A stretch of 64,000 nt of DNA, taken from contig CM048575.1 of NCBI GenBank assembly GCA_026413225.1, forward strand, positions 1,950,001 through 2,014,000, in the 5' to 3' direction. The position numbers and the translations under genes were made by a program. Shown piece after piece: positions 45,812 to 56,830 of this stretch (positions within the stretch are counted from its first letter, which is position 1; the number at the start of each line of letters is the position of its first letter). The stretch is from Otis tarda (Eukaryota; Chordata; Aves; Otidiformes; Otididae). The notes under the pieces were generated by a model. That model was not told where the DNA came from and ran no database searches. It saw only the letters and a list, made by a program, of their open reading frames with translations.

Positions 45812-45855
45812 CCAGTCCAGCCCAGCCCAGTCCAGCCCAGCCCAGCCCAGCCCAG
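45812..45855 (+). repeat. (CAGCC)n pentanucleotide microsatellite
   Basis: About nine units of CAGCC or CAGTC in tandem, with the two CAGTC variants at units 1 and 4. The sequence is open in all frames and yields repetitive peptides in the overlapping frames of both strands. It is probably a length-variable marker. Confidence 0.9.
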
Positions 45856-47487
45856 TGTGGACTGGTCCCATGGCACTGCCCACTGCAGGGTGCTGCAGAG
45901 CTCTGGGCACTCACACTGCAGCCCCAGCCCCTCTGAAGGGCACAGCAGCTGCTGGAGGACACAGAGAGGTCTCAGCCTCCCCGTTGGCCCCAGGGCTGGT
46001 GCTTGCAATAATGACACAAGGAAACAGAGCCCAGTCACTCTCAGGCTCTCCTGTGGTCATATTGTAAGCTGATCCTCAATCCCAGCTCCATTCGCCCTCT
46101 TCTCTGCCCCCACCAGCCCCACTGCCCAGGACAGCACGAGAGTCATGGCCCTGGGGCTCCTCAGGCAGCACCCACATCTCTCCACTCTCACCTCCTTCTA
46201 CCCGCTGGGGTAGACCCTGTTATGGGGGCCAGCAGTGATCCCTTCGGGATAAGCAAGGCAAGTGCTTCCAGATAAGGTTTTGGGAAGCTGCTGATGCTCC
46301 ATCACCATGCCAGGCATCCTTTGACCTGCGCTAGCAAGAGGTGTCAACACAACTTTCAGCCAAGAGACACAAGTATGAAGCTAAACGAAAAAGACCAGAA
46401 ATCCTTGGGGAACCACCAAAGTCCCTGAAATTATGCATGCTCCTAACTGTCGTCACACAATTAGTCACCCAAAGCCCAGCAGGAGTAGACACAAGCAGCA
46501 AAGAAATGCATACCAACACCAACGTGCATGGCACGTCAGCACAGCCCGATCCCGAGCTACCACCTCTCGCCTTGGGTAGGGGCCATCTGAGGCTTTTGGG
46601 TCCAGCACAAAAATAAATGCTTTCATTTAGCAGCCAGACACGGTATTTAAAGAAAAACATTGAAAGAAATCCAGTCTTCTTACATCCTCTCTTGTACACT
46701 CCACATTACATTTCATTTGCTCTTGAAAGCAGCCTGCTCCCAAGCCTGAGGACATCACGCTGCAGGGATTTTTATCTACATCTGGTAACTAGGTTAAAAT
46801 ACAAATTAGGACTAATCAGACTAAAAATAAAGCTGCTCTTGCCACAGGATCAGGCCATCATTACTGTTCCCATCACCACTAATGTTAACACTCTCCTGAC
46901 AAATTGTGCAGCTTTTATAGATAATTAATTAAATTGTTAACTTTCCGCAAGCTCTACCTTCTCAATGTATGCATTCGTATTTATGCAATGTATTGGGCAC
47001 TGTAGCATTTCAGCTAAACAACACCATGGCCTTGGGATTCTGAGGAAAGAGATTTAGTTGAAAAAATCAACAGTGAATCTTGAGTTTCTCCAAGGGCAGG
47101 GGTGAGGAGTGGGGAGAGGTTATCTGAGATGGGTGACATCAGTCATAACTGACACTATGGTTGGGAGCAGGGGTGGATTTGATAACTGGGTGGTCCTATC
47201 TGACTCAAGAAGAAATTGCTCTCTACTCCTGTGCAACGATGAACCCCCTTCAGCCAGCACAAGGGAGGGCTGAGAACAGGAAAAACTCATTAATTCTCCA
47301 CCATCTGGAAGCCCCACACAGTTCGTGGGTCCTGGCTAAACTTTGTTCCCAGCTTGTTCCCTACCCGTTTCCTGTAGCCTTGCTGGACGTAGGGTATGGC
47401 ATAGGTGCATCTTTGATCCAGCTCAGCAAAGCCTCTTCTTGCAAACTTTGACCCTAAATTTCTCAGAAGTTTTTTACCCCTTTCAGT

Positions 47488-48664
47488 TCCCTGATTTTAT
47501 CTACCTGGACTTGTGCAAAGCTTTTGACACTGTCCCGCATGACATCCTTCTCTCTAAACTAGAGAGACACGGGTTTGATGGACGGACCACTCGGTGGGTA
47601 AGGAGTTGGCTGGATGGCCGCACTCAGAGAGTGGTGGTCAACGGCTCAATGTCCAAGTGGAGACCGGTCACGAGTGGCGTCCCTCAGGGGTCCGTGCTGG
47701 GCCCGGCCCTGTTCAACATCTTTGTCGGCGACATGGACAGTGGGATAGAGTGCACCCTCAGCAAGTTCGCCGACGACACCAAGCTGTGTGGTGCCGTTGA
47801 CACGCTGGAAGGGAGGGATGCCATCCAGAGGGACCTTGACAGGCTGGAGAGGTGGGCCCGTGTCAATCCCCTGAAGTTCAACCAGGCCAAGTGCAAGGTC
47901 CTGCACCTGGGTCATGGCAATCCCAGGCACAAATACAGGCTGGGCGGAGAATGGATTGAGAGCAGCCCTGAGGAGAAGGCCTTGGGAGTGCTGGTGGACG
48001 AGAAGCTCAACATGAGCAGGCAATGTGCGCTTGCAGCCCAGAAAGCCAACGGCACCCTGGGCTGCATCCCCAGCAGCGTGGCCAGCAGGTCAAGGGAGGT
48101 GATTCTCCCCCTCTACTCTGCCCTGGTGAGACCCCATCTGGAGTCCTGTGTCCAGTTCTGGAGCCCCCAGCACAAGAAGGACATGGACCAGTTGGAGAAG
48201 GTCCAGAGGAGGGCCACGAAGATGATAAAAGGGCTGGAGCACCTCTCGTATGAGGCTGAGAGAGTTGGGGCTGTTCAGCCTGGAGAAGAGGAGGCTCCGG
48301 GGAGACCTGATAGCGGTCTTCCAATACCTCAAGGGGGCCTACAAGAACGATGGGGAGAGGCTGTTTAGTAGGGCCTGTTGCAATAGGACGAGGAGTAATA
48401 GTTTTAAAATAGAGGGGGGAAGATTTAGATTGGAAATTAGGAAAAAAATTTTTACAATGCGAGTTATAGAACACTGGAACAGGTTGCCCAGAAAGGTGAT
48501 GGAGGCCCCATCCCTGGAAACATTCAAGGCCAGGCTGGATGAGGCTCTGAGCAACCTGATCTGGTTGGAGATGTCCCTGCTCCTGGCAGGGGGGGTGGAC
48601 TGGATGACCTTTGAAGGTCCCTTCCAACCCTAACCATTCTATGATTCTATGATGATTCTATGAT
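47488..48664 (+). mobile_element. CR1 LINE with partial reverse transcriptase (copy H)
   Basis: The longest CR1 in the window, about 1.18 kb. It starts abruptly within the reverse transcriptase gene, just before its motif A ([17 protein letters not shown]), and runs to the 3' tail and a terminal repeat with ATTCTATG units (48635-48664). The N-terminal endonuclease and the first part of the polymerase are absent, so it cannot move on its own. It is among the best preserved CR1 copies here. Its enclosed gene remnant is listed separately. Confidence 0.95.
47490..48636 (+). pseudogene. CR1 ORF2 remnant: reverse transcriptase domain
   Basis: A frame of about 250 codons begins without a native start, because the reading frame enters from unrelated upstream sequence at 47343. 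It encodes most of a non-LTR retrotransposon reverse transcriptase. Motif A is YLDLCKAFD with the catalytic Asp at about 47508-47510. Motif B is [10 protein letters not shown] near 47673-47702. Motif C is [10 protein letters not shown] near 47763-47792, with both Asp present. The thumb follows, with [20 protein letters not shown]. At about 48256 a 5-bp deletion relative to copy E shifts the frame, and the C-terminal part ([19 protein letters not shown] to LEMSLLLAGGVDW) continues in another frame to 48633. The native protein is about 900 residues or more, so this is a fragment. Confidence 0.9.
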
Positions 48665-49343
48665 TTTCCTAGACTGGCTTGGAGGCAGAGGGATGTCTGA
48701 CATCCCAGCCCAGAGGGGTACATGCACTGGCCCACCCAGGAGTACCATCCAAACCCCACGTTTTTCCCTTGAGTTTGAACACAATCCCAGGCGTAGCCCT
48801 GCTCAGTGAAGGAGAGCAGACCTGCGTGCTTCAGTTTCAAGCTGTTACGTACTTGGGAGCCTCTTGTGTCCTTGGATATAAACAGTTTCAGGAATAGAGC
48901 CAAATCACACCCCAGGCCACAATTTATTGTGGTTTTTTTTAAGAAAACAGGAGTGTAATTGATCTCTGAACAAACTCTCCAGAAAAAAAAAATCAGCTCC
49001 ATGTAAATCTTATCTCAGCCTTACTTATAACATCCCAACATAACGGGGCTATTTATGGCCCTGCCTCCTCTAAAATAAAGCACATTCTTTAAGCCTTTCG
49101 CAAGCGAGATCATCTATTTCTTCAGCAAATGTATAAATAATGATAATGCAGCTAGAAACACGCTCCATAACTAGGTCTTTGGCAGCACAGGGAGTTGCAG
49201 CAGCCTGTGCAGATGTTCAGCCCCTGGGGGCAGGCACACGGTGCCTCTTCGTCAGAGTCCGAAAACCTTTGTGAACAGAGAGGAGATATTTATATTCTGC
49301 CCTCAGCCTCTCAGGAGGCATTGGTTGCCCAGAAAAAAAAATG
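48665..49343. other. Unique non-coding sequence
   Basis: No gene or repeat is recognised. The stretch is AT-rich toward 49010-49160. Confidence 0.5.
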
Positions 49344-49651
49344 GATCATAGAATCACAAGATGGTTTGGGTGGGAAGGGACCTTCAAAGCCTTCCAGTCC
49401 AACCCCCCTGCCAGAAGCAGGGACATCTCCCACCAGATCAGGTCGCTCAGAGCCCCGGCCAACCTGGCCTGGAACGTTTCCAGGGATGGGGCATCCACCG
49501 CCTCTCTGGGCAACCTGGGCCAGTGCTCCACCACCCTCAGGGTAAAAATTTTTTTTCCTAATACCTAATCTAAATCTACTTCGCTATATTTTGAAACCAT
49601 TACCCCTCATCCTGTCACAACAGTCCCTGCTGAAGAGTTTCTCCCCAATCT
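49344..49651 (-). mobile_element. CR1 LINE, 3' fragment (copy I)
   Basis: About 308 bp on the minus strand. It starts with the complemented terminus ATCATAGAATCAC, and the minus-strand frame encodes LPREAVDAPSLETFQARLAG. It reaches the complement of CAGGGACTGTTGTGACAGG before truncation near 49651. It is well preserved. Confidence 0.92.
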
Positions 49652-50158
49652 TATTCATTTATCTTTATCTCCCACTACAGATTGCCGACAGACTCTGCAA
49701 AGGTGCCAAACCTTTCCAGTTCCCTTTGAAACCAGCAAGCACCCATCCCCTGCCTCTCAAAATCATTCACACAGCACCGGCCAGGATGGCAGTGGAGGGC
49801 TTGTTTTTCGTTGGGCAAGCAAAGGGTAGAAGAAGGAAACTGGCAATAGTTACACCCACTCACGTTTCTCACAGTCCAGCAAGAGCTCCCCGCAGAGCTG
49901 TGGTACCCACAGTGCACGGCAGCGGAGGGGAGATAAAAGCCCAGAGCAGGTATGTGGGAGCTGCTGCTCCTAGTTTCTGTGTTCATCCTCGCCAGGGGCT
50001 CTCAGGGTGCTTAAGTTAAAACAAAACACACACAAATTCTCAAGTTTTCCCTTCTGATGAAAACATACGTATTTTAATCTAGAGATCACAGTGTTCCTCC
50101 TTAATGTTTGTTTCTGTTAATAAATGGAAATCCTGTCTTCCCGATCAGTTCTTAGGTG
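49652..50158. other. Unique non-coding sequence
   Basis: About 500 bp between CR1 copy I and the LTR fragment, with no recognisable feature. The 142-codon frame at 49591-50019 begins inside the CR1 and has no domain. Confidence 0.5.
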
Positions 50159-50405
50159 TGTGCTACAGCTCAGCCCCGCTCAGGATGAAGCTACGCCGTC
50201 TCTCGCTCACTCCCCCACCCTCCAGTGGGATGGAGAGGAGAATGGGCAAAGAAAAGGCGGCAAAACTCATGGGTTGAGATGAAACAAAAAAAAATAAATT
50301 TAAGAGAAATACAAGAAGAAAACAAAACAGAGATGAAAAACAAATACAGTACAATAGCTCACAGCAAATTCTGATGCCCAGCTCCCTCCCCTGTAACAGC
50401 AACCT
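50159..50405 (-). mobile_element. ERVL-like LTR fragment
   Basis: The first 65 bases share spaced blocks with the beginning of the LTR at 57034: TGT..TA, CAGCCCCG.TC.GGA, CTACGC.GTCTCTC and CTCCCCCACCCTCC. The next segment (GTGGGATGGAGAGGAGAATG, then AAACTCATGGGTTGAGAT and GATGCCCAGCTCCCTCCCC) matches a common avian ERVL LTR family that differs inside from the 57034 copy. Orientation is inferred from that shared terminus. The far end fades near 50405 and no target duplication was found, so it is probably truncated. Confidence 0.6.
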
Positions 50406-53400
50406 GATGAAAGCTTAGGCTAAAGGCTTGTGGGGTGGAGGAGATAAGACCCAGCTTCCTCACAGTGATAAACGCGATTCAGGTTGAATTCAGGTTTTGC
50501 CAGTTATGTCTCATCACTTTTCTCTCAGCACTACTTCAGACTGCGCAGTATTTGTCAACCAGCGGTGGAGCAGTGGGGTTTGGGACATAGGCATCAAACT
50601 TTGCTACGGATGGAGCCAAAGGCAAAGGAGCTCCAGGCACACCAGTGCTAAGGCCAGCGCTTTGCTGTTAAGCAAGCCAGTACCTGTAGATGCATTTTTA
50701 ATGGTGGGTGGAAAAAGGCTGGAAACAAACAATGACCCACAGACTGACTAAAATTGGGTATACCCTGAGATTTCCCGCCCTGGTTGGGTGGGCAGGAAAC
50801 ACACAGCAGTCAGAAGGTCACAGCAGCAGACTCATTCACAAGGATGGGCAGGAGCTGGATGCTAATGCCCAGGGACTGACTGACTGTTCTCTGTGTGCAC
50901 TGCAGGCTGACACAGTCTTTACTTGCTGCTGTCGAGACTCTGGGAAGCAAAAGCCCTTCATCCCTTTTGGGACGCGCGATATCAAGAGGCTGAGCTGGCA
51001 GTGACACGAGCTGCTGTGATTTCTTCAGCCAGGCAGCCGCGGGTCGTAGGCACACACAGAGTCCCAGCTCCTGCCTCGGCTATTTGTTCACTGTATGAAT
51101 AAAAGCCACCCTTTGGGGGGGAGAGGGGGTTGGTTTTCTAGTGTTCCCTCCTTCCCCTCTGCCTGAAACACTCACTGGCCGCAGCAGCAAGTGCAACAAA
51201 TGCTGTTTCTTCGGTCAATGATGGGAGCCCCTGCTTCCAAATGAACTCTACAGGAAAAACAAGCAGGAACAACCTAATGTGTAATCCTGCTTTTACGAAT
51301 CCAGTCCGCGGAGTGCAATTAAGAACAAGATCACTCAGCAGTGGCTTTCCAAGCACTCTCGCATTGCTTTTCCCTCCTGGCGAGGGGAAGGGAAAACATC
51401 AGCCTTCTCTGGTGTAGCTCTTGATTGTGAAATAATGCACAGCTCAGAGCCAAGATGAGGGAACTGAAACAAATCTGATTAATCAGGAGATCCAGACAGG
51501 CAGAATCCTTCCCACGCTCCTCTCAGCGCAGCACCAGAGGTTATGTTTTGCCTACACTCAACAGAGAATGAAGAACCACTTTCCTTGGAAGATGGTTCTT
51601 CTACCTGCACCCTGGTACTAAGTCCAGAAGCAGTGCATGGGCAAGGGGAGGCTCATGGGTATGCTGATGGCTTTCAGATACTGGGCATGGAATAAAATAC
51701 AGAAAATCCATGTCCTGCTTCAAGCAGGGGCTCAGATCCACTTTCAGAGTGAGGAGAAGCTACTGTCCATTTGCTGCCAAGCAGTCGGCAGGAGGCAGAT
51801 CTGAAGGACTTTCTAGCTCAGCATCTCACGGACAAGCAATCACATCATGAAAGCCAGCTGCACGGGGACAGCAGAGATCGTACATGAAGGCTGAGCAAGG
51901 TGTTCCCGCTACATCAAGGCCACTGCGGGCTTCAAACCAGCCAGGACGTTATGGTTCTGCAGCACTTAGTGCTGTTACCACTGCCACTACTCTGCATCAG
52001 GCAAACGGAGAAGCCCTCTCTCATTCACACAGGGCCAACCGCCCAAAGGAAAGGCGATCATAGTCTGGGGACACTGTCCCATTAGGTTTGCTCATCCTGG
52101 ATTTGGCTGTCCCTGTCCCGTTTGCCGATGTTAGATGGAGCTCAGAAAAGGAGATGAAAGGCAGAAAACTGGCCCCTACCACTGTCCCTCCCTGGAGTGA
52201 TTTACGATTTGCAGCCGCTGCAGGTGCATCCGCACCTTCCAGCAAGGTCCACACAGCGTCCCGTCTCCAGCCACCAGGAACACGCCAGCACAGCGGCTCA
52301 GGGACAAAGCCGGTGAAGAAAAATAGGAACTCATCAAGCAGCACAGCGTGCTCCAGCACCTGTGTGCTTGGCTGTGATTTCGCTCCATTCCAAGGGTTTG
52401 TGATGCTCTTAGGAGATAATTCGGTCATGTGGTAGGAGAAATGACTTTGAGGCTGTTGATTCGTTTCGGAGGTTTTTCTCTTTCATTCCTCCCAGCCTTT
52501 TCTGGTTTCTCTTTCAAGCTGTTTGACAAATCTGCGTTGGTTTGTTTAACTCAGATTTGTTGACTTGGTTTATCCTCTGACTTGGCATGATGCCATAAAG
52601 CAGCTAACAGCATGGATGGGATGGAATTTTATTTTAAACAGTAATATTTTACGATTACAATAATTTACGACTACCTCTGCTGCAAAAATTGTAAAGGAAA
52701 TCCAGTCTCTTCCACCGCCTCTGCCTCTGTGAGGAATCTCTCAAGTGGACTGAAAACTTCAGATTATTGTGGCCCAACCTGAAAGGAATGAATTTCTTAG
52801 AAAATGCTGAGTGCCCCAAACCTGAGATATACAGAGTTTTTCATTTCTTTTGAGAATTTGAATGTTAAGAGTGGTGGCCAGCTAGTTATGCCATGAAACT
52901 GGCCATTTTTCTAATGCTCTCTGCAGGTTTCTAGTCAGAGAAATTTATTTAGCCAACTTACTTCAGATTTTTTTTCATATTCTTGAAAAAGCACCTCAGA
53001 CAATATATAAATCATAGCTCTGAAAAGCTGCTTAACCAGTTCTGGGGCTTCCAATTCCTTCACTGCTCTTGAGCAGCTTGAGTCTCATCCTCTGAAGCAA
53101 AACCTATTCCTCTTCAAAGTAAAAAATGATGGCAAAGTTGTTTTCCATTTCAAACTTAATATAACACTGAAGTCAGACAGCAGTCATTGTGTGCAAGCAA
53201 TGAACTTCTTAATGATGCCTGTAGCTAAAAAGACTTCTATAATATTTATTGTGTAGGTCTTTTGGACAACTGAAGGACGGCAGCATCGTGCAGCTGCCAA
53301 AAGCATGGGAACAGTGGTGAGAATAGGTATCTTGGCCTGAGTTTCCTTGCCCTGTTCTGCGGAGCGGTACACACGAGCTGGCAACTCCCTTCTGAAGTGG

Positions 53401-54846
53401 ATGAACTTAGTGGGCCTAAGCAAGCTCCGGAGAGGTACGACGGCTCTGCAGGGGAGAGCCAGGGCTGGGGGGACAGAGAGGAGGATGAGTTTGGAAACTG
53501 CTCCTGCTAGACAGTCTGTGCATGGAGATGGAAAGCAGCTGTCACCACTGTTGCTCCAGGATTAGTCTTTTTTAGTTTTGCTCTTTAAAAGATACTCTTT
53601 AATTTTACGAGATGTGTACCTATCTACACACACTACAGACGTGAAGCGCAACGCTACTCCCACTGCTGAATGCCCAGCGCACTCCTTCAAACCACTCACA
53701 CCTAGAAAACATTTACAGAAGGGCAAAGCTTTGTGAGCATTTCGCTACAAATCCCCAGGCTGTGGAGCACTAGAATCCAGCCATCGGCTTGCTTCCAAAG
53801 GCATAAGCTCTCGAAGAGCCCAAAGGACCCCACACCCTTCCCAGAGGCCCCAGGCTGCGCGGGAGATGCTGGCTGCCAGCATCGCTGCAGCAAGCTGTGC
53901 CGCCAAGGTTGAGCCTCTCGACTTCCTCTTGTGGTGGAGTTTCTCCTTGTCATCCTGACCCCGTTCAGTCCTCGTGCTTAGTGAATTGCTGGCACTTCAC
54001 TAACAGGAGATATCCAAGTGCGATAAAGGGCATTTTACAGCGTTGGATGAGTTGCAGAGAAAAGAGGAATCGAATGCTGTCATCAAAAAGATGCTTAGCT
54101 ACAGATTATAAGAAATCTTTACAGAGTGGCAAAGAGCATCTTAAGGTGCAGAAATGGGACTTAGCAGATTGGGACTTACACCCTTGTTTTGTCATGGACA
54201 ACTTCTATGACTTTACTGAGCATGCAAAGGGTCCAATCCTGCGAAATGTTGGGCCATTTGCTATTGATCCGGCGAAATTCGGCAGCACCTGACACCCAGA
54301 GCATGCCAAGAGGATTTACTGAGCAGAGTGCTGACAGCCTTGAAGGTTTCAGCCCTTTGTCTCCATCACACCTCTGCATCAGGGCATCTGCAGGAGAGAA
54401 ACCGCAGTGCTCCCCTGTGCGGATCAGAGAGGACGTCTGCCAGTGGCTCTGAGAGCATCTTCCAGCCTCTGCCAAGGGATTGCTGATGCCCTGGGGAGCT
54501 GGTGAGCATTACTGGATACCTCACCTGGAAGAACCAAGGGACAGGACAGACTCACCTGTCTGGCGAGTGGCTGACTTAGGAGGTGGCTGATTTAGCTGTG
54601 AACTAATCTCCATCCCGTCACCCCAAACACCAGACTCACACCTCAGTACCTCCAGGTAAGGATCCAATATCAGTCACCAGCAGCTATAGCATCCAGCCAC
54701 TGCTGGGACCCAGAGGGAAGCAAACGGGACATATCACCTCTCACTGCGCTGGGAAACCAGCAGGCACCTGGGCTGAGGCAGTGGGAGCTCAGGGTGGGCT
54801 GGGCTGTCCCAGACACTTTTTTTTGGTAGGAAATACATGCAATTAT
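50406..54846. other. Unique non-coding sequence
   Basis: About 4.4 kb without a recognised gene. Overlapping frames at 52021-52435 on both strands (115-135 codons) and 53897-54292 (131 codons) show no domains. AT-rich patches lie near 52600-52680 and 52960-53020. No transposon is recognised here. Confidence 0.5.
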
Positions 54847-55082
54847 TTCATAGAATCATATAATAGAATCATAGAATCACATGGTTGGATGGGACCTATA
54901 AGATTATCTAGTCCAACCGTCTTCCCACTACCATTGCTGCCACAGCTACTAAACCATATCTTGTAGCTTCTCATCAAGCCGCCTCTTGAACACTGCCAGG
55001 GACGGCGACTTCACCACCTCCCTGGGCAGGCCATTCCAGTGCCTGACCACTCTTTGAGAGAAAAAGTTTTTCCTCATGTTTT
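54847..55082 (-). mobile_element. CR1 LINE 3' fragment of a different subfamily (copy J)
   Basis: Minus-strand CR1 with an expanded terminus (ATAGAATCATA and ATAGAATCATAGAATCA units at 54850-54880). The minus strand encodes [20 protein letters not shown] then EKLQD, and the tail differs from the other copies. The [15 protein letters not shown] signature marks a subfamily distinct from the DAPSLETFKARLDE type of copies A, C, H and I. Its 5' side merges into a local tandem repeat. Confidence 0.88.
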
Positions 55083-55116
55083 TCAGTTTTCCTCAGTTTT
55101 TCCTCAGTTTTTCCTT
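55068..55116 (+). repeat. Degenerate CCTCAGTTTTT tandem repeat
   Basis: About four imperfect 11-15-bp units (TTCCTCATGTTTTTCAG, TTTTCCTCAG, TTTTTCCTCAG) abut the truncated end of CR1 copy J. They probably arose by slippage at the LINE junction. Confidence 0.7.
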
Positions 55117-55372
55117 CCTTCCTGGCACAGAGCTGATGAATTTCTGGTATGAGCTGAAGAACCTTTGCTGCATTAATGAATTGTAACAGGCAGTGCTCAC
55201 TTCAGCTTCATCCTTGCCATATCTTCCAGCATGACCAGATCCGCGATGGGTGTTTCTGCCGTGGCTCTCATGTGTACTCTTTTCCACTCCAGCCTTTTCC
55301 TGCTGAGCTGTCTTTTGCACACTGCATTTGCTAATGGCGAATATTCCTCCTTTGTGTTTCTAAGGACTCCTT

Positions 55373-55408
55373 CACCCAGGGATCCCAATGCACCCAGGGA
55401 TCCCAATG
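55373..55408 (+). repeat. Exact 18-bp tandem duplication
   Basis: CACCCAGGGATCCCAATG occurs twice in perfect tandem. Because 18 is a multiple of three it leaves open frames intact, but no coding role is supported. Confidence 0.9.
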
Positions 55409-55978
55409 CACTCGGCCTCCTCAGTGCCCCTGTGAAGCAGAGAAGGTAACAGCATAGCTCACAGACACAGGACTGAAGCACTAAGGAGCTGAAGGGATGC
55501 TGCCAAGATCAGGAGATAAACCAGCAGCACGGATGTGAAGTATTAGCGCTCATTTGGAGCTCTTTAACCCCTCAGAGGGGCTGTGTTACCTCGCCCAGCA
55601 CTGCAAGGAGTGCTGCTGGCAAATTGGCCCAGGGCTGTGCCCACGGATGTGTCAGGCTGGTCTAGTTGGGGCTTTGCACATCCCACTCCCCCACAATCAC
55701 TCAAAACAGCAGAGAGTGATTGTGCCCTAAGGTTAATTCCATAGCTCTTTGACCTCGGATTTCAATCTTGAGAAAAGTATTGGTGATGTAGGGCCTGAAA
55801 TCCCCCAAATTTTCCAAGGAGATAAGCTCTGAAGGGACTGAGTAACATCATGCTGGTTGCTACTGAAAACGAGGAGGTGGAGGAACCTGTTGGAGCAAAT
55901 CCTTAACATTGTTTTGCTGCTGTTCCCTCCTGCCACACACCCAGCATTCCACCTACCAGACAAATCCTTCAATATTGG

Positions 55979-56009
55979 ATTTTTTTTTAATTTTTTTTTT
56001 TTATTTTTG
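55979..56009 (+). repeat. T-rich tract
   Basis: Two T runs broken by AA and A, about 30 bp. Confidence 0.65.
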
Positions 56010-56137
56010 CACTCATAAGACAGGGCAATGAGCAAAGGTTAAGTCATGGCTGAAGTCCAACCGTTCTTAGAAAGACGAGAAGACAGAGAAAAACAGAGGC
56101 TTATTGCTAAAGAAAGAGAGAGAGGAGGCTGACATAT

Positions 56138-56167
56138 CTTTCTTTCTTTCTTTTTTTTTTTTCTTCC
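56138..56167 (+). repeat. (CTTT)n and poly(T) tract
   Basis: Four CTTT units lead into about 12 T. It is a simple repeat. Confidence 0.75.
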
Positions 56168-56444
56168 TAATGAGAATAATAAAACATTTTCATAACTAAT
56201 AAAAACAGAGGGAAGCAACATAGGCCAGAAGGAGGGGAGAGGGTTACGCAGAGTTGATGATGAGTTGCATGTACCCAACTTAGCGGTGTCTGGTGAAACT
56301 CAGCCTTGCCACCGTGGGGATTCGCGGTGTCCAGGCCAGTAAGGATGTGTTGGGGGATGGGAGAAGGCAACTATAGCATCTGTGTTTGACAGACGCAGAG
56401 CCTGGGAGCACAAACAGACTGGTTTCCATATCCTGAAACACCCT

Positions 56445-56830
56445 CAAACAAATCATTAAACAGTTTCTAAGCACCTGGAGGATAATAAAGTGATAAAAAC
56501 CAGACAACGTGAATTTGTTAAATCTTGTCAAATCAATCTAATTTCTTTCTCTGATTAAGTGGCCTTGTGAATAAGGGGGGAGGGCTTCAAGTGAATCTTG
56601 ACTTTACCAAAGCTTTTGACATAGTCTCACATGACTTCCTAAATTAATACTGTTTAGGGGAAACTCCCATGAAGCAAAAGCAAAATTGGTGGGAAAATTG
56701 TACTCAAAGCATATTTATTCACGTTTCATTGTCAAAACAGGGAGGATTTCTCATCTAGGGTCTCATAAGAAACCAGTCCAAGTCCAAACAATTCTCTTGA
56801 AAACTACAATGATGGCAAAGATAACACACT
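56445..56830 (+). mobile_element. Ancient CR1 LINE relic with reverse transcriptase remnant (copy N)
   Basis: A decayed CR1 most like the turtle or crocodile type. The order of landmarks is colinear with CR1: CACCTGGAGGATAATAAAGTG (about 56472), a GAATTTGTTAAATC segment and an NLISF-coding segment (56533-56547). Motif A follows, read as NLDFTKAFDIVSHD at 56594-56635. After it come GTACTCAAAGCATA (about 56699), TTTCATTGTCAAAACAGGGAGG and TCATCTAGGGTCTCATA. Frameshifts and stops lie between the blocks. It ends about 200 bp before the solo LTR, so the LTR inserted beside this relic and not inside it. Confidence 0.75.

Larger units (their letters stand above)
43411..47487. other. Unique sequence with simple repeats and a MIR scrap
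   Basis: No gene is recognised. It holds a pyrimidine tract next to a purine tract (43628-43710), a MIR fragment (44870-44965), a T17 run ending in CAG (45402-45420) and a CAGCC pentamer array (45812-45855). There is also an AT-rich block at 46770-47000 rich in ATTA/TAAT cores. The overlapping frames of 120-153 codons near 45535-46072 arise from the pentamer array and GC-rich sequence and occur on both strands. Confidence 0.5.
55083..56444. other. Unique sequence with small repeats
   Basis: No gene is recognised. An exact 18-bp duplication lies at 55373-55408, T-rich tracts at 55979-56009, and a CTTT/T tract at 56138-56167. Confidence 0.5.

Noticed and set aside
45535..46072. Cluster of 120-153-codon frames
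   Set aside because: They overlap in several frames and both strands around the CAGCC array. The peptides are low complexity.
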